Below, in pieces: positions 38,795 to 50,146 of a stretch of 64,000 nucleotides of DNA (position 1 is the stretch's first letter; each line of letters opens with the position of its first letter). The stretch covers positions 9,002,501-9,066,500 of the forward strand of contig NC_048539.1 in NCBI RefSeq assembly GCF_902806685.2, read 5' to 3'. The stretch comes from Maniola hyperantus (taxonomy: Eukaryota > Arthropoda > Insecta > Lepidoptera > Nymphalidae). A program made the position numbers and the translations under genes. The notes below the pieces were generated by a model. That model did not search any database. It saw nothing but the letters and a program-made list of their open reading frames with translations, and was not told the DNA's origin.

Positions 38795-39020
38795 TAGCTT
38801 TTGCTCGTGACTTCGCCCGCGTGGACTTCATAAATTTCAAACCTCCATTTAACCCACTCAGGGGTGGAATTTCAAAAAATCCTTTCCTAGTGGATACCTT
38901 CTCTTTACCTACAAAGAACACACGCACAAAATTTCATGTATCTAGGACCAGCTGTTTAGATGTTTAGGCTGTGCGTTGATGTATAAGTTAGTCAGGACTC
39001 TAAATTTTATATATATGGAT
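38795..39020 (-). repeat. Helitron-like family B copy nested in the THAP remnant
   Basis: Starts ACTAGCTTTTGCTCGTGACT and matches the reverse complement of 3104-3327 (GGGGTGGAATTTC and GGATACCT boxes). Confidence 0.5.
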
Positions 39021-39332
39021 ACTACGTTAGTCCCCGCGTGACATAGGGATGACATTTCTTTGTTTACATATTAATGACGTCACATCATGGCTGACAGCGT
39101 TTTCTGCGTTTCAAATAAAAATAAAAACTGTATTTTTTAAATTGGATTTATATATCCATCCTGCGTTTTTAATAATTGTTATTGATATATTTCGTTGTCT
39201 TAAGCAAAATACTATAATAAATAATCATTTATTGGACGGAATTAGATATGAGTCAAGTAGCCTGGTAGCATTGGTCTCGCTCCGATTGTGACATTAAAAC
39301 TGTAATTAGTCACATTGACAAAAAAATTAATA

Positions 39333-39353
39333 CTCGTTTTTCTTTTATTTCAG
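39333..39353 (+). other. Splice acceptor before the zinc-finger coding exon
   Basis: The pyrimidine tract CTCGTTTTTCTTTTATTTCAG ends at AG 39352-39353 (quoted one base long here as C plus a 20-base tract). It implies at least one upstream non-coding exon. Confidence 0.6.
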
Positions 39354-39800
39354 ATCTGAAAGAAGACCATCACCATTGGTTGTTGCCGCCGTTTATACAC
39401 CTATATAATGGAACATAAGAATTTTAGTCACCGTGCCGTAAATGTGAAGAACTAAACTCCTTCGTTAGCAGCGTACGGGATTGGGGTGAATAATGGGAAA
39501 AAGGAACGTTCGGATCAAGTTTGCACATTCAATTGGTCCGCCCATTAGTTTGAGTGCACTAGGCACCTCCGACTAGCACCCCAACCTACGCCTTCTCACA
39601 CGCATCAGTTACCGACGCTCTAGCGACTGCCAATAAAAGTACAAGTCATACCAGGTTATAAGAGTAACTCATTTTAACTTAGATTTACTTACTGTAGTAC
39701 AAAAAATAACTGACCACGGCACAAGATTGCTTAATGTAACTAAATTGGATCAAACCCGTGCCGAGTCGTCGTCCTCGGTTAAAATATATAAACGGTAGTC
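39354..39800 (+). other. 5' UTR of the zinc-finger gene, with two upstream ORFs
   Basis: The segment between the acceptor and the start codon has no long frame continuing into the gene. An in-frame TAA at 39789-39791 sits just upstream of the ATG. Two short upstream frames are present: 39408-39455 (15 codons) and 39493-39576 (27 codons), both closed before the main ATG. They could lower translation of the main frame. Confidence 0.55.
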
Positions 39801-41525
39801 ATGACGACCACTGCACCAGAATTGTCAAAGTCGGATTTTTTTGAATTCGTGACCTCAAATGAAGTAACCGATGCTCAGTATAAACAGCAAATGCGATCTG
39901 TTAATGTGTTTATGGAATCACCTGATTCGAGATCAAACCCTTTGTTGTCGGAAGAACCTAAGGAACAGAACAATAATAGTCTAATAAGTGTAACTGGGGT
40001 TCAGTCGTCCACTACGAACAGCATGACTGTCGCTACAACCTCCAATCCATTACAAAGTTTTGACTCCATATGGAATGTGGACCGAGATAGAGATCGGATA
40101 GAGACGTCAATGTTAGAAGATCTTAACAAATATTACTGGAGCCAAGAGAATGAAATAACCACACATTCATGTACTGACACTACTATTTCGAATAAATTGA
40201 TAAGTAATAATACAGACGGACAAATATATACACTAACTGTTCTTAATCAAGATATTAATGAAACAAATACAAATCGCTATTGGGTTAAAGAAGAAGATGT
40301 TTCCATGTCCAGCCCTACGGATATGGAACAAAATCCGTCATTAGATCTTGAAACAATATTGAATATGAACGGTTTTCCTAACGACTTCAGCCAAGACACA
40401 CTTAATACGTTACCTAAAGTAGAAAGTTTTAGTTATGAAGACGGAGATTCACAAAATACGAGCACAGAACTCAGTACAAGCAGCTTAGTTAAAATAGAAC
40501 CTTTCACCTATGATGAAAATGAATATCATAGCAATGATAAAAAAGACGAGTCTACGCATAGCCCAATTATCGTTACACCTACTATGTTAGAAGTCGAATA
40601 TAATAATAATAATAATGACTGGAAATTAACTGATCAAAACACAGAGTCAAATGAATCATTACTGCGGAGTGCCTTACAAGGAAAAGCCTTTGTTAGATAT
40701 AGTACACTACTAAAAAATGCTGTAGATAAAATTGATGCTGAAACTGAATTAAAAAGGGTCATTATAAACAATAATAACAAAGCCGATGTACCGTCCATGT
40801 ATCAGGATACGAAAGATACAGAAAATGAATTATTAATGGCGATAGGCCCACCAAACGGCAATGTTAATATATCTATACTATTAGAAGAACCTACAGCCAC
40901 TGTGATCACAAATGGTGAAAATCCAACATCAACACAAAGTGTAGATGATATTTTACTATCACAGCTCGATTCCACCTACCCTGACGATTACGAAAAATTA
41001 AAACGGATAGCAACAGAATTAGGTGAATCAGTGCAGCCTTTCTGTACTGTGGAGCCGATCGATCCTACTCGCAGTATATATAATATTCACCACGTCAATG
41101 GTGAGTTAGTTACTATGATTCCTGCCGGTGAAGTTCAGTTGCCACAGCACTTGCAGATAGTAACGGCTTCGCCAACGGTGACGAGTACGAAAGTTGGTAA
41201 AAAACATAGAAGACCACCTAGTAAAACTTTGCCACCGACAAGTCAAACACAATCAGGGACAGCAGTTCAAGCGGCTACATCTACATCGAACGGCGTTAGA
41301 AAGGAGAGATCCTTGCATTATTGTTCTATCTGTTCAAAGGGTTTCAAGGATAAGTACTCAGTAAACGTGCACGTGAGGACGCACACAGGCGAAAAGCCCT
41401 TTACGTGTTCCCTGTGCGGGAAGAGTTTCAGACAGAAGGCGCATCTCGCGAAGCATTATCAGACTCACATAGCACAGAAGACCGCAGCTGCTAACGGCGC
41501 CTCTAAGCCCACCAAACAGAGGTAA
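39801..41525 (+). CDS. C2H2 zinc-finger protein, putative transcription factor
   Basis: A 574-residue protein in one exon. The C-terminus holds two C2H2 fingers, about residues 507-528 (CSIC...HVRTH) and 534-556 (CSLC...HYQTH), joined by the classic TGEKP linker, so sequence-specific DNA binding in the nucleus is expected. The rest is acidic and rich in Ser, Thr and Asn, with an Asn run near residue 268, and looks disordered. Two related motifs, LPKVESFSYED (from 204) and LVKIEPFTYDE (from 229), contain SUMO-site-like K-x-E at K206 and K231, and WVKEED has another at K163. A basic patch (KKHRRPP) precedes the fingers. The ATG is the first in frame after a TAA at 39789. I recognise no specific orthologue. 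Two fingers alone give limited specificity, so a partner is possible. Codon use is normal and the frame intact. Confidence 0.93.
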   Translation: MTTTAPELSKSDFFEFVTSNEVTDAQYKQQMRSVNVFMESPDSRSNPLLSEEPKEQNNNSLISVTGVQSSTTNSMTVATTSNPLQSFDSIWNVDRDRDRIETSMLEDLNKYYWSQENEITTHSCTDTTISNKLISNNTDGQIYTLTVLNQDINETNTNRYWVKEEDVSMSSPTDMEQNPSLDLETILNMNGFPNDFSQDTLNTLPKVESFSYEDGDSQNTSTELSTSSLVKIEPFTYDENEYHSNDKKDESTHSPIIVTPTMLEVEYNNNNNDWKLTDQNTESNESLLRSALQGKAFVRYSTLLKNAVDKIDAETELKRVIINNNNKADVPSMYQDTKDTENELLMAIGPPNGNVNISILLEEPTATVITNGENPTSTQSVDDILLSQLDSTYPDDYEKLKRIATELGESVQPFCTVEPIDPTRSIYNIHHVNGELVTMIPAGEVQLPQHLQIVTASPTVTSTKVGKKHRRPPSKTLPPTSQTQSGTAVQAATSTSNGVRKERSLHYCSICSKGFKDKYSVNVHVRTHTGEKPFTCSLCGKSFRQKAHLAKHYQTHIAQKTAAANGASKPTKQR

Positions 41526-43467
41526 CCGCTCTCGCCGAATTTCCTGTTCGTATTGATAGTCAATTATTGAACTGAAGTACTGAGAGCGAATGTATTTTTA
41601 AGCTTATACATAAAGGCTGAAATATCACAGAAGAATTTGGTAAGGTGCTAAATAAATTAGTTATTTAGACAGTTAGGGAAAGTGTAAAGGAGAATGTGTC
41701 AGAAATTCTCATACTTGTTAATTTGTATGTAACTCCGCCCGTTACCGATTACTTTTAGCTTTAGCTAGTTTTAGCTATAAACAGGTACAATTAAGTGTTT
41801 TAATTACGAGATTATTCAAACTATTCCATTCTTTATAATTAATTAGTCATGTACAGTATAATATCATTACAAGTATTAGCAATTTCTATGCACATTAGGT
41901 ATAATATCTATAAATTTTAATAGACAACATTATCAGATAAGTGACCAACAATGATGAACAAATTTAGCATTATCAATAGTTTGGCCGCACTGTAATTTCT
42001 CTCGCTGCGCGACCGACCAAACTTTCTAAAAAATAATGAAAAAAAACAGAATTAAAGAACGAGCATTCAGTGCTTACCAACTATCTTTCACCGCTTGACT
42101 ATCGTATCTTTATACTGTTTGTTGTCACTTTGCTCATTTTTTTCCTCATATCGACTCATGAATAGCGACGTTTTAACTCAAAAAACTACTTTTTATAAGC
42201 AATTCTATAATGTCCTCGTAGCAGCGATACCTAATACAAGTAACTGAGTAGGTACCTATATTTATTTTTTCTTTTCTCTTCTTGAGGACTGGTTTGATAA
42301 TATTTTTATCTGTTTAAACCTACATTTATCGTAATAGTCTTACAAGTACTACAATCTAATCGATTATATTACATGGTTCTCTACATTGAAGAGTACGGTG
42401 AAGGGTAACTCGCTCCTAAAATTATTAAATCTTTCGCCTGATATTGGGAGAGGCCTGATTGCACCTAGATTGCTATAAATTTCAAATACGAGTAGTTTCA
42501 ATAGCTGTCTTTAAAATTGTGCTCCCTTTCTCATCTAACAAATTGGCCTTTCTTTACTCCTTTCTTATTATTATTTACTGCACGGTGCGGCGCCCTATTG
42601 TGTAAAGCCCTAGATATACCTACATATATATAAATACGTACCTACCTAAACCATACCTACTCGATTATCCTAGTAGGTAGGTATTAGATACACACACAAC
42701 TTATAAGCAAAAAAACAGTATCTATAATTCTAAAAGAATGGCTAACCAATTTTATAATATACAACTTTCTCAATTATGCATGCATATACTTAATAATTAA
42801 TAAACGACTAATGAAAAAACATAAGCTGTATTGTATTAATACCATTAATGGTTCATTAGGAGATTACGAAGCATATTAAAAAATTAAATTGATCTGAAAG
42901 ACCTCTTTAACAGGAAATGTGGTTCTTTTATAATAGGTATCAAGTCGTGACATGGCAATAAATAATAATTGTGTATCGGCGGCGTGGCGTCAAACTCTTA
43001 GTTTTATCTTATTACCTAGATTTGTTATTTAATTACAACGATCTTAAAATAGGCAAGTATATTGTATGACGTATTCTATAAATATCGCTGTGTAAAACAT
43101 ACTTTATTGTTTTTATCAAAACCAATAGTTTCTATACATTGTATTTGGAACCATAGCAGACATAATGCTTTTACCATCAGCGATCGGCGACCTAGCAAAC
43201 TGCCGCTGCTTTCAGCGTTTGATCGGCATAATATCTAAATAATGAATAAATCGACTTTATTGTTACGACTGGAGATTGACTATGTGTGTGGAGTGGAAGC
43301 GTTCAATCACGGCATCGAGGTTCCGAAAAGCTACTCAATCGTTGATCGCTGATGCTGAGGCTATAGATGGCCTTAAACTCGTATAAAGGATAATATTTTC
43401 AGAGGGCACAATCTGCTCACTAACTTTATCAGGTTTACTTGTATATAATAGACAGAATATTGAGCCT
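41526..43467 (+). other. Likely 3' UTR then intergenic
   Basis: AT-rich with no gene. Candidate poly(A) signals AATAAA occur at 41651-41656, 42799-42804 and 42957-42962. The sequence alone does not show which is used. Confidence 0.4.
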
Positions 43468-43506
43468 GGATAATTAAATATTATGGCGTTTAATATTTAA
43501 TTATCC
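43468..43506. repeat. Perfect AT-rich hairpin
   Basis: Arms GGATAATTAAATATTA and TAATATTTAATTATCC pair perfectly (16 bases) around a 7-base loop. The left arm with its flank CCT recurs at about 44051 and 44070. Confidence 0.7.
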
Positions 43507-46500
43507 ATTCATAAACTTGAACATTTTATAACTCCACTTATACTGAGTCTATTTAATATTGCCTAAATATACCTTATACTAAAATACAACTAGTAAAAGT
43601 ACATAGATTTCCTGTAAAATAATACTCAGGTATAGGTATTTATAAATAGGTACAACTTCTATTGTCACATCGTTTATATTACGAGTGCTAGAATAAATGA
43701 TACTCATTTTTAATCTTAAGGCATATTTTTGTTATATACGTAAATCAGTCTGTTTCTCTTGCCAAGACAATAATGAGCTTATATGCGCACTTAATTTAGT
43801 TACTGAACACTGCCTGTGAAAGTTTCTACGTGACTGAAAAACTTGAACAACAAAATAATGTAAGATTTATATTAAGAAGTAATGCTGTATGACGTAGAAA
43901 TGCATAATATGCATACCCTTCTTATAGCTATCTGTTTAAACATTCAAGGGTAATAATAATTTATAATTTAAAATAAGCAGATCTATTAAATTCGTTCTTC
44001 GAATGGCTGGTTATTTGAAGTTGTAAAAATTGTAAAACCCAAAAAATATCACCTGGATAATTAAATTTCACCTGGATAATTAAATATTATTGACTACTTT
44101 ATGTAGGTGGTATCATCAAATATGAAATACTTATTCAATGGTTATTATTTTTAATATAAATCAAATATACCTCGGCCCAAGAAATACCATAATACCTACT
44201 TAATTCAAATTGGGAAATAATAAATTAATGATCCTTATTGATTTGATAGTGCTTGAGATTGTCTTCATTTTACTGTACGGCGTAAAAATAGTTGTAAGAA
44301 TTTTAGAAAATTCCTTTAACAATACTCATTATTTTGTAAATATATTATGTAACAGGTTGAAGACGGAAACCAATTTGTGACGTAAATTTATTCTCTTGTA
44401 TCTCATTAGGTGGTATTCGAAATGTTAGCGAATTTATAGATATATTGTAATAAGCATTAAGAAACTTTTGAGAGATTTACCAATTAGTTATAAGAAACTA
44501 TGGCTACCTTAATATAATATTATGTGATTGCATAAATGGTTGTTAATATATTCGTGAAATATATTAAATATGTTGGTTTTTGAAGAGGTACTTATTCGGA
44601 AAGAATTTTTCAATTTGATCGATTATTATTATTGCATTTGTTCCTGAGTTGATTATTAGATTTTATTAATAATTTCTGTTAGTAAGATTTATATTATTAA
44701 TCGATATAAGTATAATTTAATATTGCGTTAGAAATTTAGATTTGAGCACGTCGTGGAGGTATAATGTTATCTGGTCGTATCTGAGAAGAATGGCCTGCAA
44801 TTTGTAAATATTATTTTATTTATTTGGAATTTTCATTTTGCTCAATATGTGGATTGCAAAATTTATTTTATAAATGACCACCTTATCATTAAACTAAAGC
44901 CGTCCCGTACAATACTTTAATTATTTATTTATAGAATTACGAATAAGACGAAAATGGAAAAATGAAAAGGTAATTTTATTTTGATTAACCCGAGCTGTGA
45001 TTTTTGCTAATGTATTTCTATTGATACAGTTTCAGTCGCAAAGTAATACTTAGGTACAGTAAGCTGTACGAGCGTAAAGTGCATGTTAAGAGCAGCCCAA
45101 ATTCATGTCCCTGTATTACAAAAAGAAACGCGATTCCATTTGATGCGATGATTGACATCTTACTACCTATTGAGTTAAATTGCCAGAGGGCAAGGCCTAT
45201 CGATCGTAAATATAAAAATTAATACTTAGGTGAAAAAAATGATTTATGCGCCAAATTGTGCCTAATTCTAATAAAAAATAAAACCATTAAATAATTTAGT
45301 AAGAACTATAATTTATCTAAAAACTAAAGAGAAGCTAGCTTTAAGAATCTTAAAATATAACAGACTATGCCCTCAATTTAGGTTTTTGAAAATTCCGGGG
45401 AACTCTTTAATTTTACGGGATAAAAATTAACCTATTTTCGTCCCTTATGGATACAAGCTATCTCTGTACCAAAGGTCATCAAAATCGGACGGATGAGCCA
45501 CAAAAAGCGAGCAGTTAGATAAGACAGACTTTCGCATTTGTAGTATTAGTATTGATATACTGAATATAGAAAATGGACGATAGACGGAAATCCAATACAA
45601 TACACAAAACTAATAATTGGTAGGTAGGTACACTTTTACCATAGTTAAACAAAATCGAGAGTAGGTAATCTGATTGTTCAAATATTTTAAATAGAATTTA
45701 GGGCTGTTGGTGATTTCTGGCCATTCTTGACATTTTCTGAGCATTATCTTTTAGCATTTATAAATCGTAATATGGTAGGCAATGTTAATGATAGTAAGTA
45801 GTAACGATCGCTGCACATAAATATTATAACTCATAAAAAATTTGTAATACAGGGCCAGTACAGTGTATCTACTGCAACTGACGACAGTTGAAGCGGTCCT
45901 ACAGCCGTCCTTAAAACCATTACATAGCTAAATATCATGTAGTAAGATCTTCAACTACCGGCAGTTAACGTGATACGGCTCTTACATTTAACACTGTAGA
46001 AAACTGTTAACGTCTCCCACATGCACAATTTAATAAGTCATGCTCATTTTTTGCATTATCACCTACTTACATAATATAATACATAAAACTACTATTATCA
46101 CCTAATGTCTATGTAAGTACACAATATTATTTTCGATACTATAAAAGTAAAAATTACGTCATAATACATCAACAAGTAAATTTTATAATGTTTCATGTAT
46201 TTAGAGGAGAATTACACAAAACCATACAAAATGCAAAAGATGGCATGATAGTTAGCTTGTCTGTCCAATAAGTTTGGTCATTCATATTATCAGTATCAGT
46301 GAGCTCTGTGTAACAAATGAATTATGTAGCTACTTACCATAATTATTATTACACATTTACAGTTTTGTATTGAATTTCTATATTTTTTACTTTCCTATTT
46401 AAGTTTGCTAATAAAATGTTTTTATAATATAAATAACTTACATCTTTTATTTATCTAGACATTTTAGATAGCGTGTCCTTAAAAGTACCTATGCACCTAT

Positions 46501-46550
46501 ATACCTACCTAGTGAAATAGCAATTTCTAAGTTATGATCCTTGAAATATA
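43507..46550. other. Intergenic, no gene seen
   Basis: AT-rich. Contains a Helitron-like family B remnant at about 45360-45555 (minus) and a short tandem duplication CACCTGGATAATTAAAT at 44050-44086. No gene supported. Confidence 0.45.
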
Positions 46551-46773
46551 ATATGACGGTTTTACATTACAATAAAACCGATATTATGTGCCGAGAGGGA
46601 AAACATACAGCATTTATGTATGAAGAAGCAATTATGTACTCACCGCATATATGCGCGCTTCATCCATAAACATGTATATTCCTATGCAATAATGTAGTTT
46701 ACCTTACCGGATATAGGGGCGCTAGTGTCTCACCCAGCAAGGCAGTGAGCCGCTGCCATCTTGGATGTCATAG
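46551..46773. repeat. DIRS left inverted terminal repeat
   Basis: Matches the right repeat in inverse orientation from 46602 on. The outer 50 bases are specific to this end and contain the small hairpin CGGTTTTA...TAAAACCG. Confidence 0.85.
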
Positions 46774-46799
46774 TCTTCACCAGGAAGAAGTTCCTGCAA

Positions 46800-46902
46800 T
46801 GCTGTATGTTTTCCCTCTCGGCACATAATATCGGTTTTATTGTAATGTAAAACCGTCATATTGATGTGCCTCCGGAAAACATACAGCATTTATGTATGAA
46901 GA
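46800..46902. repeat. DIRS internal complementary region
   Basis: 46800-46860 is the reverse complement of 46552-46611. 46858-46902 is the reverse complement of the right end up to 51570, sharing TTGATGTGCCTCCGG. The junction reads CCGTCATATTGATG, i.e. the two element ends joined through a shared ATA. Confidence 0.85.
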
Positions 46903-47344
46903 CGTGTTTGTTATCTGCTGGTGAAATGTATTACCCACAACGCTATGATGAATCAAAGGGAGTTAATCTGTCAATTGAATAACAAAAATATTAATCGTTA
47001 AGTTAGATCATATAACCACGTCCCCTTCATTCATTGTCACCTATTAAAGTTATTGTTATTTCTAACCAGGGTTAATAAGTTAAAATATAATGTCTAAAAG
47101 ACAAACAATTTAAATGATTTATGTCTGTAATTTTGATAAGGATTACTAAAACTCAAACCGGACCATATAATGATTATATTGAAAAATAAGCTTCAGTTAT
47201 TTTGAGATCTCCTCCGGGCAATAATGATTTCAACAAGAGTGTCTGGTAATCTCTAGTTACCACGAGATACGAGTATATCGTCCATTGATTGGTTATCTGT
47301 CCCCAAAGAAACTACTGTTGATCCACTGATGAATCCCTGGGGAT

Positions 47345-47445
47345 ACAGGAATGCTGCCACATTGCTTAAGAACTGAACTGTTCCAGTGATCTATTACAGT
47401 ACGTGATGCGGCTTCAGTTTCATTACGGTTGGTGATAAAAAGATT
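47345..47445 (-). pseudogene. Tyrosine recombinase C-terminal remnant (DIRS)
   Basis: The minus strand reads LFITNRNETEAASRTVIDHW then NSSVLKQCGS, similar to the region before the H-x-x-R box of DIRS recombinases. The expected catalytic His-x-x-Arg is not preserved (GIHQW in its place). Upstream stretches to about 47900 are too broken to align by eye. Confidence 0.4.
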
Positions 47446-48369
47446 ACAATATATTTAAATTCTTAACTTCATTCTGCTTGACCTATTTTCCTGTGTCAAA
47501 GACATACATGTAGTACTACTGTAGTATACTAGTACATTAATAGAGAATTATGTTTTCTGTTATACTATTATGTTTTGAAAGTGTCCATCCGTATTTATGT
47601 TAAGAGTGAGTGTCAGTCTTTGGGCCAAATAAAGTATATAATATATTTTTCCCGGTGACACAGACTTTCAGTTGTCAACCCTTCGTTCCAGGGCAACAAT
47701 TGTCCATATAGGTTCGTCTAGATATCTCGGGAAGTGTGTGCTTAAATGAGAGCTTCTGTAGTTAGCGCTTGAGCTCTACCTTAAGGTCCTGTATGATAAA
47801 TGGTTTAGTAATTTTGAGTTTAGCCACGTCAATAATTGCCTAGTGTCCACATGTGGATCATAGAAAATTAACCGCCACCAGGTTTCGCACCAGTTTAACC
47901 ATTTTTGATGTCTGGTAGGTAGGTAGGACAAAAATTGCTTCCAACAAGCACCTGTTCTTTACTTCTCGTATAGACTACTCCTTTATTTGGGCACCCATCC
48001 TCAATTTTTTCAGCTTCCGTGTAAATGTCTGGTGGACACTGTAATGTCGTGACATCTATCAGAGTCCCTGATAGGTTCTATAGTTCATTTGAGCTCTGCT
48101 TTCAAATCTTGAAGCCCAAAGGTCTTTCACGTGCCACATTTAAGTACACCCCAGCTGCACTTGTTCAAGTAAGTCAGTACTTTTGGCAATTAGTTTGGAG
48201 AAGAAAACACCCATGCTAAATTGATGTCTCAATGACCTGTTGAAAGCATCTATAACTTGCTGATCAATCTTTGCAGTCGATAAAGACATCACACCATCTT
48301 TATTCCCTACTACAGTAATCTGTTGTGCTGCAACCAAATCGATCTCGGACGGCGCTTGAGGGAAAAGAT

Positions 48370-48900
48370 GACACTCTGTGGGAGGTTTTCCTCGTGACAG
48401 CCTTGAGCCAATAATGTAATCTGTTATGTGCGGGAGTTCGATTGTTAGAATCAGTAAAACCCACGACTTTGTTCATTAAAATGAACGTTAGAACGAACGA
48501 GTGAGTGAACGAATGAGTGTTCGATTGAACTAAGACTTGCGATTTTTACAGAGTTCTTGTGCTGTCTTCAATTGCCACTATAACTGCATAAAGTTCCTTC
48601 TATTGCTGTGCTATCATTTTTGATGCACTCACCAAGTTTCTGGCATTAATTTCCCGTTTAATTGGGCACTAAAAGCCAATCAGAGGCATTATTCGCCAAG
48701 CAGTGGATGGCAGGTTTTAGGTGTACATATTGGCAGCCTGAGACATGTGGTTCCGCGCCGCCATGTCATTCCCTGTTCCACGATTGTGGATTCAGCAGTC
48801 TAAAACATATTATCGAAACGTTTGAGGCGTATTTGGATCTGATCAGAATGTAGTCTGCTTCTGGGAGTTACTAAACTGGCGAAGTCTGACTGTCCTAGCA
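48370..48900 (-). pseudogene. RNase H-like region of the DIRS element
   Basis: The minus-strand frame 48800-49000 has LLGQSDFASLVTPRSRLHSD, resembling the connection between reverse transcriptase and RNase H in DIRS proteins. Further down, broken frames give MNKVVGF and PAHNRLHYW-type pieces. Multiple stops are present. Confidence 0.45.
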
Positions 48901-49070
48901 ACCGTTGCATTTCGTGAAGAGTGATTTCAGATATTTTCAGTAATAATTCTCTCAAAGGTCTCGTTGATAGTTTTTTACTCTTTATTATGGGCAAGAACAT
49001 TGAATTTTCTTATAGTCTGCCAACGAATACCCAGGTATTGTAGGTCTTGTGTGAGTGTTAGAATTGACTT

Positions 49071-49764
49071 TTAGTAATTGATCCCGATGTTGCTTAACTT
49101 CGGTGATCGGACGAGAACCGGTGTCTTCAACATGGTATGGACGTTGGCTTTTGGTAATTGATCCCCCTGCCCCGAAGTTCCAAGGACCTCACGCTTCCGC
49201 AGCGTGAAGGAATAACCTGGATTGGTCTTAGTTGACCAGAATTGCCAGCCCAGAAGTTCCAAGTGCCTCACGGCTTCCGCAGCCTGAAGACATAACTTGG
49301 ATTGGTCTTGATTGACCAGAAGGAAGTCGTCTAGGTAGACTAGCACTCGACATTCCTTCGCATGCAAGGTTTCCGCAACCGAGCATGTTACAGATGGGGC
49401 GCTGCCGCCAGACCCAAAAATTAGACAGGTTGTCCAACTTTTGTTGTAGAAAGCTACGAACCGGTATGACAAATCAGACGGGATAGTTTTGTTTCACAAA
49501 TTTGTTTCGTTCTCGAGGGTCGAAAATCAGACGCATCGATCCAACGTTTTCCTTCCGCAGAAAAAGCTCGGAGATAAAACTGGGCATTTCCTTGTGAACC
49601 ACTTCTACTAGTTTTGGTCCAGTAATTCTTGTGTCATTTAAGTCGTGACAGGTGACCAGGTTGCATGTTGCATTATTTGTTTTGTGGGCATTACCGGGGG
49701 TAGTTTCTTGTATTAGGGTATTCGAAATACCGTAATTGACATTTACAAAAACTGTTTGCACCAA
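49071..49764 (-). pseudogene. Reverse transcriptase of the DIRS-like element
   Basis: Two frames together encode a decayed reverse transcriptase. The upstream frame (49474-49764) has ELFLRKENVGSMRLIFDPRE then NKFV, the finger region. The downstream frame (49071-49472) has SAPSV, then CRVLVYLDDFLLVNQDQ with the catalytic Y-L-D-D, and HLELLGW. Between them about 60 residues expected in this family, including the first catalytic Asp region, are missing, and the frame shifts. The match is to DIRS-type more than to Gypsy or BEL, supported by the repeat architecture around it. Confidence 0.7.
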
Positions 49765-50115
49765 AAGCTTGCCAACGATATTAGAATGTCATTACATAAC
49801 CTGTAACATATTGTGTTGGATAGGTTTTTCGATTGTAGGCATTTATAGCTGTAATATTTATAAATATGGGCCACCAGGGGATTGCATAAACGCAGTGAGT
49901 GTTGCTTTATCCAAAAAGAACCTCGTCACTATTGTTAAAAGCCAATCCGGTATTTGACAACTAGTCAAATCAGTATCCTATAAAGCGTTAAAACACACGC
50001 TCAGCACGCGAGGCCCCATGAAACACTGGCATGTGACGTCACAATGATTTGACGTACTTTTCCAGCTTAATCAATAATTTAAAATGGTTATCACACCCAA
50101 AACTAACAAAGGGTG

Positions 50116-50146
50116 CGGACCTCACATATCAGATATGTGAGGTCCG
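50116..50146. repeat. Perfect 31-base palindrome inside the DIRS element
   Basis: CGGACCTCACATATC, a central A, then its exact reverse complement. It lies upstream of the reverse transcriptase frame, in the position where a gag-like gene would be. Confidence 0.85.

Larger units (their letters stand above)
38392..39105 (+). mobile_element. P-element/THAP-like transposon remnant
   Basis: Near the left side, GAAAACACTGTCGGCCATG is followed by TGACGTCATGCATTTGTAAA. Near the right side the reverse complement reads GAAAACGCTGTCAGCCATGA followed by TGACGTCATTAATATGTAAA. This is an inverted pair about 650 bases apart. Between them lie a short THAP-like coding remnant and a nested Helitron-like insertion. 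True ends may extend further. Confidence 0.4.

Noticed and set aside
39785..39792. TATATAAA as a TATA box for the zinc-finger gene
   Set aside because: It lies only 8 bases before the ATG, inside the mRNA leader implied by the acceptor at 39353.
46552..46860. A separate 309-base foldback MITE at the left DIRS end
   Set aside because: 46800-46860 does pair with 46552-46611, but the adjoining 46858-46902 pairs with the far right end at 51570, and the ITRs span 5 kb. A DIRS internal complementary region explains all of this at once.
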